Positions 16,699 to 26,485 of a stretch of 64,000 bases of DNA are shown here, in pieces (within the stretch, counting starts at the first letter, position 1; every line of letters starts with the position of its first letter). Source of the DNA: an uncultured Chloroflexota bacterium (GTDB lineage Bacteria > Chloroflexota > UBA11872 > VXNJ01); assembly GCA_913043205.1 (NCBI GenBank), contig CAJWLF010000005.1, forward strand, positions 56,902 to 120,901, given 5' to 3'. Below the pieces are notes generated by a model. It was not told the origin of the DNA. It did no database searches and saw only the letters and a list, made by a program, of their open reading frames with translations. The position numbers and the translations under genes are program-made.

Positions 16699-17877
16699 AT
16701 GAAGATCGTAAAGGTGGAGCCTATCCAATGTGATGCATTTTGGGGGTCTTACACGTTTGCGAAAATTGAGACCGATTCAGGTCTGGTTGGATATGGGGAA
16801 TGCACAGATTGGCGTATGCCCCGCGCTGTAGCTGCGGGGATATGTGACTTGACTACTCTAATAAATGGACAGGATCCAATGCGCATTGATTCTCTCCTTA
16901 CTGATATGGCTAGATTGAGTGAGACGGCTCCTGGAGGGGTGATTCAAAGGTCGATATCTGGAATCGAAAGTGCTCTATTGGACATAAAAGGCAAAGCACT
17001 TGGCGTTCCCGTTTATGAATTACTCGGAGGTAAAGTCCGTGATCGCGTGCGCGTTTATTGGTCTCATTGTGGTACTTATCGAGCGGAATATCCTTCTGCC
17101 TTCGACACGAACCCAATACGTAGCTACTCGGACATCGAGGATCTTGGTAAAGAAGTGGTTGCGCGGGGGTACACGGCTCTCAAAACCAATCTTGTGATTC
17201 CTGGAGATCCGGCCAGTGTGTATTCTCCATCCGATGGAATAGTTTCCGCCTCCATCATTGACAAAGCAGTCAACTTGATAGGTGCTTTTAAGGAAGGCGC
17301 TGGACAGGACTTCGATGTAGCGCTGGACATAAATTTTCATTACAACACGGAGTCTGCAATTCGAATTGCCCGAGCTTTGGAACAGTTCGACATGTTGTGG
17401 CTAGAAGTAGATTCATTTGAGCCTGAAGTGATACGTGAGATCAAAGACTCTACTACTTTGGCCATATGTTCGGCTGAGAGTGTTACGACCTATAGGGAAT
17501 ATCGGAGATTCTTAGATCTGCGAGCGATGGACGTAGCTATGATTGACCTATGTTGGGCTGGGGTTTCCCAGGGTATGCGAATTGCCCATCAAGCTGCATC
17601 TCAAGAAATCCCGGTCGCTCCTCATAACTTATGGAGTCATTTAGCAACTTTTCAGGCCGCGCATTTCTGTGCTGCTTTGAATAATGTGCAAATAATGGAG
17701 ACGGATGTGGATGCTGCCCCATGGCGAGACGAGTTGGTTACTGAGCTTCCTGAGATTGTGGATGGTGATCTGATAGTTCCAGATAGGCCTGGCTGGGGCA
17801 CCAATCTTTGCGAGAACGCTATCAAACAATATCCATGGACTGGGGCCATCCCAGCGGAAATCTCTTCTGAATCCTAG
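16699..17877 (+). CDS. Enolase-superfamily acid-sugar dehydratase (mandelate racemase/muconate lactonizing family)
   Basis: Predicted Mg-dependent abstraction of the proton alpha to a carboxylate, typically dehydrating a sugar acid to a 2-keto-3-deoxy acid. The N-terminal capping domain begins MKIVKVEPIQCD. In the barrel are the catalytic Lys in TALKTNL, the metal ligands Asp in ALDINFHYN, Glu in LWLEVDSFEPE and Glu in CSAESVTTY, and the acid His in APHNLWSH. An ATG at 16678 exists, but ATG 16699 has the Shine-Dalgarno gagagggg and starts exactly at the family N-terminus. Substrate unknown. It is divergent from the sulfatase cluster and convergent with the one downstream. Confidence 0.88.
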   Translation: MKIVKVEPIQCDAFWGSYTFAKIETDSGLVGYGECTDWRMPRAVAAGICDLTTLINGQDPMRIDSLLTDMARLSETAPGGVIQRSISGIESALLDIKGKALGVPVYELLGGKVRDRVRVYWSHCGTYRAEYPSAFDTNPIRSYSDIEDLGKEVVARGYTALKTNLVIPGDPASVYSPSDGIVSASIIDKAVNLIGAFKEGAGQDFDVALDINFHYNTESAIRIARALEQFDMLWLEVDSFEPEVIREIKDSTTLAICSAESVTTYREYRRFLDLRAMDVAMIDLCWAGVSQGMRIAHQAASQEIPVAPHNLWSHLATFQAAHFCAALNNVQIMETDVDAAPWRDELVTELPEIVDGDLIVPDRPGWGTNLCENAIKQYPWTGAIPAEISSES

Positions 17878-17916
17878 GGCTTTGCAAGTGACTGAAGACG
17901 GTCGTCATAGCTTCGG

Positions 17917-19464
17917 TCAAGCTATTAGTAAAGGCTCTGGTCCTGTGTCAACGGCCTCTATAGTGGCATCAAAAGATCGTTTTAGTAAATCCATCTTGAT
18001 AGCTTGGTGTTCAGGGAAAGACCACAGATCATTTTTTTCTTCAGGATCAGTTTCCATGTCGTACAATTCCCCCTCGTTGTGGCCGTGGTAGACCACTAAC
18101 TTCCATTGTCTGTTGCGATACATGGTTGCCTTGGTTCCGTCATATGGGGGGGGCTCATTTCCACTCGAAGTAATCGCATCTTTGGCGTCCATTTTTAATG
18201 CATGGTAATACTCGCTTCTTACGTAGTCCCTATGAATATATGAACTATCGTTTCCACCAACTATGGGCCATAAAGATTTTCCCTGTACGTGATCTGGCAC
18301 CTCTACCCCGGCAGCGTTGAGTAGTGTCGGCATGACGTCGATTAATTCTACGAGGGCATCACTTTGCAAGCCTGATTGAATCCTCCCTGGCCATGAGAAG
18401 ATGAGCGGCACTCTGGTTAACCCATCGTAAAACCTGCAACCCTTTAACATGAGCCCATGATCGCCAAGCATTTCGCCGTGATCGCTCATAAATACCACGA
18501 CAGTATTTTCGCGTTGCCCGGAGGCATCAAGGAAATCGAGCAGGCGCCCGAATTCTGTGTCGATCTGTTCGATCATTGCGTAATACGCAGCCTTGATTTT
18601 TTGAGCTTTCCACGCAGACGGTGGCCGAGATTCAGTCTGGAAATCAATACCGGCGTAAGCCAGTTGGTCTTGGCGCATTTTTTGATTGTCGTCAAATATT
18701 GGTTCAGGCAGAGAAGACGAATCATAGCGACGATAATATTCATTCGGGGGATCAAATGGTGCGTGAGGATCAAACACATTTACACTGAGCAGCCATGGCT
18801 TACCGGCATCTTGGGCAGACTGTATGAAGTCAATTCCCATTTCTGTACACCAGTGGGTTTGATGCAAATTTGAAGGCGCATTATCAAGTTTTTCGTTTGG
18901 TTCAAATAGACCCCCTTGAAACATGTCGTCCTCGGGAAGGGGATAGCGTTTTCGATCGTATCGTTTCAACACTTCTTCTGGGTCAGCACCTTGTTGTTTT
19001 ATCCAATGGTAGTAGTCGTTATGGTTGTGATAATCACGAGCAGGGGCGTGGCTATATTCAAAGAAACCATATCCGTCTTGTACTCGTGTCTCTTTCTGTG
19101 CAGCTGCTGTTAGGTGAAGTTTTCCTGTCAATCCGCAAAGGTAACCGTTATTTGCAAGGATGCTGGGTAACAGGTGCTCAGCGTGCTCTTCAGGAAAACT
19201 TGGAACCCCATTGGCGCTTACTCGCAGTGCACTTGGATACATGCCAGTAAGGAAACTGGCCCGGCTCGGGGTGCAGATAGGACTCTGGCAATAAGCATGA
19301 GTGAAAGTTGTGCCTTCATTAAGGAACGCGTCCAAGCGGGGGGTGTTGATATGTTTATTCCCAAGGGCTCTAATGGTGTCGAAACGCTGCTGGTCCGTGC
19401 AATACCAAAGGATGTTCGGGTAGGGATTAGGGGTGCTTTCAACGGTGTGATTGGATTCGTCCAT
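17917..19464 (-). CDS. Sulfatase, CTPSR type (tandem copy 1)
   Basis: Sulfate-ester hydrolase with the canonical C-T-P-S-R motif (Cys64 to formylglycine) after the start NILWYCTDQQRFD, where Asp24-Gln25 replace the Asp-Asp pair seen in the CCPTR group. VFMSDHGEMLGDHG supplies the downstream metal site. At 515 residues with no signal peptide it should be cytoplasmic. It is clearly homologous along its whole length to the gene at 19538, and both lie on the same strand 73 bp apart. This subgroup includes choline-sulfatase and iduronate-sulfatase-like enzymes as well as phosphonate/phosphodiester hydrolases, so sulfate specificity is likely but not certain. Confidence 0.92.
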   Translation of the reverse strand: MDESNHTVESTPNPYPNILWYCTDQQRFDTIRALGNKHINTPRLDAFLNEGTTFTHAYCQSPICTPSRASFLTGMYPSALRVSANGVPSFPEEHAEHLLPSILANNGYLCGLTGKLHLTAAAQKETRVQDGYGFFEYSHAPARDYHNHNDYYHWIKQQGADPEEVLKRYDRKRYPLPEDDMFQGGLFEPNEKLDNAPSNLHQTHWCTEMGIDFIQSAQDAGKPWLLSVNVFDPHAPFDPPNEYYRRYDSSSLPEPIFDDNQKMRQDQLAYAGIDFQTESRPPSAWKAQKIKAAYYAMIEQIDTEFGRLLDFLDASGQRENTVVVFMSDHGEMLGDHGLMLKGCRFYDGLTRVPLIFSWPGRIQSGLQSDALVELIDVMPTLLNAAGVEVPDHVQGKSLWPIVGGNDSSYIHRDYVRSEYYHALKMDAKDAITSSGNEPPPYDGTKATMYRNRQWKLVVYHGHNEGELYDMETDPEEKNDLWSFPEHQAIKMDLLKRSFDATIEAVDTGPEPLLIA

Positions 19465-19537
19465 AGTTCATGTTTCCTGATGACTAGTGTTAAGCATCAT
19501 AGCTGCTTGATTGATTTAAACTTATTTGTGCCAATAT

Positions 19538-21028
19538 TTAGTTGGGCATTACCCTGTTGGGACCAGTATCTATTGCTAGCATTGAGGCGTCAAAGCTCCG
19601 ATTGAGCAAGTCGAGCTTTACCTCTGCCCAGTTCGGTTCGTTCCATAAATTATTAAATTCACCCGGATCATTTTGCATGTCGTACAGCTCTCCCGTCGAA
19701 TATCCATGATATGTGACTATCTTCCACCTTTGCGTTCTGTACATCGTGGCTCGAGATTGTTGGCCTTGACTAAGAGCTCCTAAGAATTCTGAGCGTACGA
19801 AGTGCCGATGCTCTTCCGGTTCTATGGCCCCAGTTAGCAAGGGGGTTAATGTCCGGCCTTGTGTATCAGGGGCTATTGGAACGGAGGCTGCTTCCAGAAC
19901 TGTTGGGGCAAGATCCATGAGCTCTACTAATGAATCGATACGATGGTCAGGTTTAGATTTGCCTGGCCAACGAATGATCAGTGGTACACGCGTTAAAGAA
20001 TCATAGAAGCGGCAACCTTTGAGGCATAGCCCGTGATCACCAAGAGTTTCTCCGTGGTCGCTTGTGAATATGATGAGGGTGTTGTCTGATTGTCCCGTCT
20101 TGTCTATATGATCAATCAAACGCCCGAATTGTTCATCAATCAGCTCAATCATGGCGTAATAGGAAGCTTTGGTTTCAGGGAATCCCCATCTCTCAGGGGT
20201 TCTCGGTTCGGTTTGGAATTGAATGCCCGTGCTGGACAGTTGGTGCTGGGTTTCGAAATCCGTATCTCTCACTTCTGGCATAGGAAGCGTTTTGGGGTCG
20301 TAGCGTCGATAGAATTCCCAAGGAGCATCATGTGGTGGGTGTGGATCAAAAGGATTCACACTTAGCATCCAAGGTTTTCCAGAAGCATTAGATTGATCAA
20401 TAAAGTCTATGGATTTCTCGGTGCACCAGGTGGTCTGGTGTAGTTCTGGCGGTACATTATCTAATTCTGGGCTTGGTTCAAAAAGACCCCCTTGAATCAT
20501 GTCGTCTATTGGTCTGGGAAATTGTTCTGTGTCATAGCGTTGGAGCACTTTCCCTGGGTCGGCAGATTGGCATGCTATCCAGTCCCAATAATCATTGTGA
20601 TTAATCAAATCGTTTGAAGGCGAATGGCTGTATTCGAAAAAGCTGTATCCATCGTCAGCTCTTGCTTCACGTCCTTTGCTTGCGCCTGACAGGTGAAGTT
20701 TGCCTACCAGCCCGCACAGGTACCCGCTTTCTGATAACAATCTTGGTACCAATCGCGTTGCCGCTTCATTTGGGAACGCTGCATTCCCGTTTCTGGTATT
20801 ACGTAAAAAGCTAGGGTACATGCCTGTCAGGAAGCTAGCTCGACTTGGGGTGCAGATGGGACTTTGGCAATACGTATTGGTAAAGCTAGTACTTTCTCTC
20901 ACGAAGCCATCTAAGCGTGGCGTATTTATATACTTGTTACCTAATGCTCTGATGGTGTCAAAGCGTTGTTGATCAGTACAGTACCAAAGTATGTTGGGTC
21001 GTAGCTTGTCATACGTATTTTTGCTCAT
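19538..21028 (-). CDS. Sulfatase, CTPSR type (tandem copy 2)
   Basis: Tandem paralog of the 17917 sulfatase, sharing the start NILWYCTDQQRFDTIRALGNK, the motif C-T-P-S-R (Cys59) and FTSDHGETLGDHG. No signal peptide. ATG at 21028 is preferred; an in-frame TTG at 21034 is also possible and would start directly after the stop of the upstream mannonate-dehydratase-like gene (21035). Such tight spacing indicates one operon and translational coupling. Divergence between the two copies is enough to suggest different substrates rather than dosage alone, but that is inference. Confidence 0.92.
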   Translation of the reverse strand: MSKNTYDKLRPNILWYCTDQQRFDTIRALGNKYINTPRLDGFVRESTSFTNTYCQSPICTPSRASFLTGMYPSFLRNTRNGNAAFPNEAATRLVPRLLSESGYLCGLVGKLHLSGASKGREARADDGYSFFEYSHSPSNDLINHNDYWDWIACQSADPGKVLQRYDTEQFPRPIDDMIQGGLFEPSPELDNVPPELHQTTWCTEKSIDFIDQSNASGKPWMLSVNPFDPHPPHDAPWEFYRRYDPKTLPMPEVRDTDFETQHQLSSTGIQFQTEPRTPERWGFPETKASYYAMIELIDEQFGRLIDHIDKTGQSDNTLIIFTSDHGETLGDHGLCLKGCRFYDSLTRVPLIIRWPGKSKPDHRIDSLVELMDLAPTVLEAASVPIAPDTQGRTLTPLLTGAIEPEEHRHFVRSEFLGALSQGQQSRATMYRTQRWKIVTYHGYSTGELYDMQNDPGEFNNLWNEPNWAEVKLDLLNRSFDASMLAIDTGPNRVMPN

Positions 21029-21034
21029 ACTCAA

Positions 21035-22033
21035 TCAAGTAGTTTTCTGTTCTGACTTAATGGCGGCTAAGAGCCCTATCATTTTGCCAGTTTCTAGTGC
21101 TCGGCCGCGAGAAACCCACTCGCTATCGCCGAGCATAGTAGGTACGTGGTCGTCAATTAAGAAACCGGTAAACCCTCCTCTGTAAAGGGTCCGCATAGCT
21201 TTGGCAATGTCAACATTGCCCTCGCCGAGAAAACACTCATTGAAGGAGGGTACTGTTCCTTGGACATCTCGGAAATGCACATAAAAGATCTGGTTTTTTG
21301 AAAGAAAATGTTTGATAACAGAAATCACATCCTCTCCCATTTCCGACCAGCATCCCATGCAGAAATTGAGACCGTTGTTGGGGCTATCAGCAATAGCCAT
21401 TGCTTTTTTGAATCCATCAAAAGAACTTGCGATTCGTCCTATACCTCCTAGTGGCGATATGGGTGGGTCAGCTGGATGAAGAGCTAGGCGAACCCCACTT
21501 GCCTCTGCAACTGGAAGGACTGCGTGGGTGAATTTTTCATAGGTGGACCATAAGTGATTCTCATCAAAGGTGCCTGGAATTAAGGTTGCAAGGCGGCGTT
21601 GTGTGTCGTTAGCAGTATCGGCTTCATTTAGGTCGAAGGCGCTTACCAAAGCACCGTCCCGGATAGGCGTAGCCCAAGATGTTCGCCATACGCCGTTTGG
21701 CGTCCAGCCATAACCTAAGACTGGTATCCCAGCGTCCCCCATATTTCGAATGATGTCCTGATAATTTTTGATCTGTTGATCGGCATGCTCAGTTCCCAGC
21801 ATGGCTTGATCATAGAAGTGCATAGGGACGTTTTCGATTGACTCTATCTGCAGACCAAATGTCTCCACTCGTTTTCGTAGCTCTGCTAAATCATCTTTCT
21901 CCCAGCGTTGATCCCCGGGCAGCTTCGGGTTATTGAGTACTACACCGCTAACCCCCATCTGGGCGGCAAAAGTCAATGCGTCTGTAGTTGGTTCGTTAAA
22001 TTGTCCAGTAGCGACTCGCATACCATTTGTCAT
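21035..22033 (-). CDS. Mannonate dehydratase (UxuA)-like sugar-acid enzyme
   Basis: TIM-barrel protein of the xylose-isomerase-like superfamily, closest to UxuA, which dehydrates D-mannonate to 2-keto-3-deoxygluconate in uronic-acid catabolism. The family's metal-binding set appears intact: His in LALHPADPP (usually HPDDPP), Cys in NFCMGCW, His in YVHFRDVQG and Asp in LIDDHVP. At 332 residues it is slightly shorter than typical UxuA. It lies between sulfatases with 1-2 bp spacing on each side, so it is co-transcribed with them. This supports a uronate or other sugar acid released from a sulfated glycan. The exact substrate is unproven. Confidence 0.82.
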   Translation of the reverse strand: MTNGMRVATGQFNEPTTDALTFAAQMGVSGVVLNNPKLPGDQRWEKDDLAELRKRVETFGLQIESIENVPMHFYDQAMLGTEHADQQIKNYQDIIRNMGDAGIPVLGYGWTPNGVWRTSWATPIRDGALVSAFDLNEADTANDTQRRLATLIPGTFDENHLWSTYEKFTHAVLPVAEASGVRLALHPADPPISPLGGIGRIASSFDGFKKAMAIADSPNNGLNFCMGCWSEMGEDVISVIKHFLSKNQIFYVHFRDVQGTVPSFNECFLGEGNVDIAKAMRTLYRGGFTGFLIDDHVPTMLGDSEWVSRGRALETGKMIGLLAAIKSEQKTT

Positions 22034-22035
22034 AA

Positions 22036-23670
22036 TTAGTAACCTTTATCCCATCCGGGGTACTGTGTCCGTAGGTGCCATCTGGCTGAAACTAGCCGGG
22101 GGTTGATAGAGTTCATTATGTCGACGTGTTGATCCCATGATATTACACCAGCCCTTGCTACGAACTCAGTGTAGATATTTTCCATTTCATGTACCTTATC
22201 TGGCATTTGTTCTGATAGATCATGCATTTCTGTCCGGTCATTGTTCATGTCGTAGAGTTCCCACTTGTTATCGCGGTCCTTCACTAATTTCCAGTCTTCT
22301 AACCGGACGGCGGCGTTACTTTCATGATCCCAACAAATGGGGTTGCTTCTACGCCAATCTGGGTTTTGCAATGCTGGCATTAGGCTTTCACCTTCGGTGG
22401 GGGTTATGGGATTACCGTGATAGTCCGATGGATAACTAGCTCCTGCTGCATCTAGGCATGTGGACATGATATCCATTACGTGAGCTGGGGCATCTGTGAT
22501 TTGTCCTGGGGCCACAGACTTTGGCCAATGAACAATAAGTGGAGTAGAAATTCCGCCTTCATGAATCCAGTGTTTGTACATTCGGAAAGGCGTATCACTT
22601 GCATTGGCCCAAGGTAAGTCGTAACTCATGTAAGTGTCTGCTCCTCCTGGCATATACAAGGGATTGTTTCCAACATGGATGGTCTTTCCATCTGGAGTTG
22701 TCCCTCCACGCCAGCCTATTGGCCCCTGGCTTGGCATAAACTCTGCACAGGCCCCATTATCAGAAAGGAAAATCACTAGAGTATCGTCCAATATTTTGAG
22801 ATCTTGCAGTTTGTCTATGACTTTTCCTATACCTTGATCCATGCGATCTACCTGTGCTGCATAGACGGCCATCCTGGCTGCTTCCCAATCCTGTTCCTTT
22901 ACTTTTTCCCACGGTGGCGCATGCGAGTCGCGAGGAGTGATTTCCCAGTTCCTTTCTATTAATCCCAGCCCCTTTTGTTCCTCGTGCCGTGCCGTTCGAA
23001 GATGGTCCCATCCCGCCTTATACCTTCCTTCGTACTTTGCAATGTCTTCTGGCAAGGCATGTAATGGCCAATGTGGCGCAAAGTGGGCTAAATGCAGAAA
23101 AAAAGGATCACCTGTTTCTTGGGATTGTTCAATCATTGCTATGGCGGCATCAGTTATGGCATCAGTCAGATAGAAATCCTCAGCAGGAGCGGGTTCTGTT
23201 CGGTCGTCAATTTCTATGTGGCTTGGGTGAAAATACCCCTTTGCTCCCCAATAATGATCGAACCCTCTATCTATAGGTCTAGGGTGTTTCTCGTCTCCTT
23301 TAACGCCACTTCCATCACCACCTACATGCCATTTCCCGGACATGTAAGTTTGATAGCCCACTAGCTTGAGCGCTTCAGCTATCGTTATGCAATTACGATT
23401 TAGGTAGCCTTGATAGGGACCTTCTCCCATAAAATCTGTCATGTGGCCCACCCCTGCTTGATGAGGATGCAGCCCGGTTAGAAGAGAAGCTCGAGTTGGG
23501 CAACATCTAGCGTAGTTGTACATTTGTGTGAAACGCACGCCGTTTGCAGCTAAATAATCTAAGTTGGGGGTGTCAATTTCTGACCCATAACATCCAAGAT
23601 CAGAGAACCCCATGTCGTCTACTAGAGCTAGGATGATATTTGGTCGTGTTGCGGAGCCTTTTACTGTCAC
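22036..23670 (-). CDS. Sulfatase, CCPTR type (arylsulfatase A-like)
   Basis: Third CCPTR-group sulfatase, starting at GTG (23670). Metal ligands lie in LVDDMGFSD (Asp18-Asp19), the formylglycine site is Cys56 in C-C-P-T-R, and the SDNGACAEF metal-site region and the MNNDRTEMHDLS segment are present. The second glycine of SDNGG is Ala here, a mild difference from its paralogs. No signal peptide. It is 2 bp upstream of the mannonate-dehydratase-like gene, giving a compact sulfatase, sugar-acid enzyme, sulfatase operon. Confidence 0.92.
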   Translation of the reverse strand: MTVKGSATRPNIILALVDDMGFSDLGCYGSEIDTPNLDYLAANGVRFTQMYNYARCCPTRASLLTGLHPHQAGVGHMTDFMGEGPYQGYLNRNCITIAEALKLVGYQTYMSGKWHVGGDGSGVKGDEKHPRPIDRGFDHYWGAKGYFHPSHIEIDDRTEPAPAEDFYLTDAITDAAIAMIEQSQETGDPFFLHLAHFAPHWPLHALPEDIAKYEGRYKAGWDHLRTARHEEQKGLGLIERNWEITPRDSHAPPWEKVKEQDWEAARMAVYAAQVDRMDQGIGKVIDKLQDLKILDDTLVIFLSDNGACAEFMPSQGPIGWRGGTTPDGKTIHVGNNPLYMPGGADTYMSYDLPWANASDTPFRMYKHWIHEGGISTPLIVHWPKSVAPGQITDAPAHVMDIMSTCLDAAGASYPSDYHGNPITPTEGESLMPALQNPDWRRSNPICWDHESNAAVRLEDWKLVKDRDNKWELYDMNNDRTEMHDLSEQMPDKVHEMENIYTEFVARAGVISWDQHVDIMNSINPRLVSARWHLRTQYPGWDKGY

Positions 23671-23724
23671 GTAATGGAGCCACCTTTCGATATCGCTATA
23701 AACGGATAGATAAGCGCGTTCGCC

Positions 23725-24639
23725 TCAAAGCCAGCGAGTTAGCCAATCCTTAATTTCTATTCTGAATTCTGCTGTCTCGAAATGTCCAGTCTGAGATCTA
23801 ATCAATTGCCATGCGTCGGCTGCGTTTTCTTTTTGATATGACTGCTGCAAATGCGAATCAATTATGTCTAAGCCCATAGGCGGCGTAAGTGGATCCAGGT
23901 TGCCGGCTAAGGCTAAATGAGCCCTAGGCGCAATCAACGCGTTTATATCAGCGGCACTGAAATGTGTTAGAAGATCTGGCACGTAATAGTAGATACCATG
24001 TCCGTCTAATCCGTTGGTTTCGATTAGAGATTGGTAGTCGGTTAAACAACATATGTCTACGCAGACTTTGATGCGTTCATCCAACGCTGCTACCCACCAA
24101 GCCATAGTGCTACCTAGAGACAATCCCAAAGTTCCAATACGATTCTCATCAATGTCATCGCGGGATGCTAAGTAATCGACAGCCTTGAGGCTGTCATAAA
24201 CCATCAATCCCCATAGCACCTCTCCGTTCCAGAGTAGCTCCTTAAACAAAGCGCTCTCAGTTCTGCCTCGTCTTTCTCCGAAGTTCCATTGGTCTATACA
24301 TAGTGATGCTATCCCCATACTTGCCAATTCTTCCGCATAAGCGGGCCTTTGAAGTGTTCTTCTCCCTTCAAGTAATTCAAGTTTTCCGGGCAGCCATTCA
24401 TTGCCATGAGCGTGGTTGTACAGGATGGCTGGATAGGGCCCGTCCCCTCTTAGAGGCTTAACATAATAAGCAGGCACGAGCTCTTTGCCGTTCAAATCCA
24501 GAATAAGAGTTTCAAGTTCAAATTCAGCAAATCGTTCGTGCTTTAGAGTGCGTGCCGAAATAGAGCGGCTAAGATTGGGCAATCGTCCCAGTAAAGATAA
24601 GAGCCTTTCTCTAGGTTCCCTTTTTGTATCCTGTGTCAT
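23725..24639 (-). CDS. Alpha/beta hydrolase, dienelactone-hydrolase or acetyl-ester-hydrolase type
   Basis: Cytoplasmic serine hydrolase of about 304 residues. The nucleophile elbow is GLSLGS, the acid is probably Asp in GNLDPLTPP and the base His in QTGHFET. The oxyanion region resembles YNHAHGNEW. These features fit dienelactone hydrolase-like or deacetylase-like enzymes. In this context, removal of acetyl or other ester groups from a glycan-derived substrate is a reasonable inference. ATG at 24639 is taken as the start (a TTG sits directly before it) with aagga upstream. It lies between two sulfatases on the same strand. Confidence 0.82.
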   Translation of the reverse strand: MTQDTKREPRERLLSLLGRLPNLSRSISARTLKHERFAEFELETLILDLNGKELVPAYYVKPLRGDGPYPAILYNHAHGNEWLPGKLELLEGRRTLQRPAYAEELASMGIASLCIDQWNFGERRGRTESALFKELLWNGEVLWGLMVYDSLKAVDYLASRDDIDENRIGTLGLSLGSTMAWWVAALDERIKVCVDICCLTDYQSLIETNGLDGHGIYYYVPDLLTHFSAADINALIAPRAHLALAGNLDPLTPPMGLDIIDSHLQQSYQKENAADAWQLIRSQTGHFETAEFRIEIKDWLTRWL

Positions 24640-24677
24640 CAAGCTTTACCGTCCTTGTAGGGGTTGGCTAAGGGATC

Positions 24678-26333
24678 CTAGATGTACCCCCCGGGTCGTA
24701 ATTCACCTACTGCTGAGTCGGATTCCGCCCAACCTGAAGATACGATTCTATCTAACATCTCATCCCAGGGACGAACACCTGCCCTCTCTGCAAAATTCTC
24801 GTATATGGTTGTTAACTCACGAACTTTCTCCGGATTACTTCTTGATAAATCATTGAGTTCGGTCCGGTCTTCAACCATGTTATATAGCTCCCAATCTCCT
24901 GGATAACGCTTCACTAGTTTCCACTGGTTGTCTCTCACGGTTCCGTTCCCTTCATGCTCTATAGTTATCGGGCGTTGCCGGGCCCATTGAGCACCTTGCA
25001 GGGCGGGCAAGAAACTTTCTCCTTCGAGTTCAGGTATTGGTTGCCCTTTGAATTCGCTTGAGCGCTTTGTTTGAGCTGCCGATAGCAGGGTAGGCATTAT
25101 GTCGATTATGTGGGCAGGGCTATGAACAACTGTTCCGCCTTCTGCCATCGCTCGTGGCCAATTTGCGATGAATGGGGTTGATATACCCCCTTCATGAACC
25201 CAGTGTTTAAATAGTCTGAACGGTGTGTTGCTGGCGTTTGCCCAAGGAAGGTCGTAACTCATATAGAAATCATTGGGGCCAGGGATACTATCTCTGTGGT
25301 TACCGTATATAATTGGTTCTCCCTTTCGGGTGTGGGTAGGGCAAACATCTATCTTGCCGTCTTCCATTAAGAATTCAGCGCATCCTCCGTTGTCGGAGAG
25401 GAATATGATTAACGTATCCTCACTTACTCCCATGCTGTCCAATTTGTTGCGTAGTCGGCCGATCCCTTGGTCCATGCGATCAATCTGCGCCGCATAGACA
25501 GCCATCCTTGCAGACTCCCAGTCCTTGACTTTGACATCGTTCCATGGAGGGGCATCCGCATTCCTCGAAGTGATTTCCCATTTTGAATCTAGAACTCCTA
25601 AACCATTTAATTCTTCATGTCGGTTTGTTCGAATTTCATCCCATCCACAATAGTAAGTTCCGCGGTAGCGTTCTATGTCTTCTGGTAGTGCATGTAGGGG
25701 CCAGTGGGGAGCTGTATATGTCACATATAGGAAAAATGGGTCATCATCACCTCCGTGTCCGTCAATCATACGGATAGCGTTGTCGGTGATTTCGTCAGTG
25801 TAATAGAAGTCATCGGTTTCAGTGGCTATGAATTGATCATTGTGGACCAATGTTATCGGGTCGAAATAGCTTCCTGCTCCTGTCAACGTGCCCCAGTGTT
25901 CATCAAAACCACGGGATAAAGGCGTTGGTTGTCCTTTGGAACCAGGATTCCAAGTGTGGCTATCTTTGATCAAATGGTCGCCTCCTACGTGCCATTTGCC
26001 TGACATAAAAGTTTTATAGCCAGATTCGCTCAGAGCTTCTGCGATGGTGATGCAATTTTCGTTCAGGGATCCACGATATGCGTCTAATCCTAGGTCGGTA
26101 GTCATATGACCTACTCCGACTTGGTGAGGGTGCAGGCCGGTAAGTATGCAGGCTCTAGTTGGGCAGCAGCGGGCATAATTGTAAAACTGGGAAAATCTTA
26201 ATCCACCAGTAGCAAGGGCATCCAAATTTGGAGTATTGATCTCGGCACCGAAGCATCCCACATCGGAATACCCCATGTCGTCTGCCATAATTAATATGAT
26301 GTTAGGCTTTCGCGTAGGTTTTTTCTGAATCAT
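24678..26333 (-). CDS. Sulfatase, CCPTR type (arylsulfatase A-like)
   Basis: Fourth CCPTR-group sulfatase, 551 residues from ATG 26333. A TTG at 26360 would add nine residues but lacks a good ribosome binding site. Metal ligands are in IMADDMGYSD, the formylglycine Cys56 is in C-C-P-T-R, and SDNGGCAEF and MVEDRTELNDLS are conserved. No signal peptide. It is the first gene of the minus-strand run from 26.3 to 17.9 kb and is divergent from the GH127 gene. Confidence 0.93.
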   Translation of the reverse strand: MIQKKPTRKPNIILIMADDMGYSDVGCFGAEINTPNLDALATGGLRFSQFYNYARCCPTRACILTGLHPHQVGVGHMTTDLGLDAYRGSLNENCITIAEALSESGYKTFMSGKWHVGGDHLIKDSHTWNPGSKGQPTPLSRGFDEHWGTLTGAGSYFDPITLVHNDQFIATETDDFYYTDEITDNAIRMIDGHGGDDDPFFLYVTYTAPHWPLHALPEDIERYRGTYYCGWDEIRTNRHEELNGLGVLDSKWEITSRNADAPPWNDVKVKDWESARMAVYAAQIDRMDQGIGRLRNKLDSMGVSEDTLIIFLSDNGGCAEFLMEDGKIDVCPTHTRKGEPIIYGNHRDSIPGPNDFYMSYDLPWANASNTPFRLFKHWVHEGGISTPFIANWPRAMAEGGTVVHSPAHIIDIMPTLLSAAQTKRSSEFKGQPIPELEGESFLPALQGAQWARQRPITIEHEGNGTVRDNQWKLVKRYPGDWELYNMVEDRTELNDLSRSNPEKVRELTTIYENFAERAGVRPWDEMLDRIVSSGWAESDSAVGELRPGGYI

Positions 26334-26485
26334 TTGTGTCTCTGCCTTTGGTGGATGCAAATTTCTTTGTTTAGATTATGCATACTATCGGCGAAGCTGG
26401 GCGGATATCCAATCAACCCGTAATTGTCATAATGGATACAGATATAGGAAACTAGGGTTGACGCAAGATTTTGATTTAATATTGG

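Noticed and set aside
26458..26485. Sigma-70-like promoter TTGACG ... TATTGG ahead of GH127
   Set aside because: The -10 is poor and would place the transcript start inside or after the start codon.
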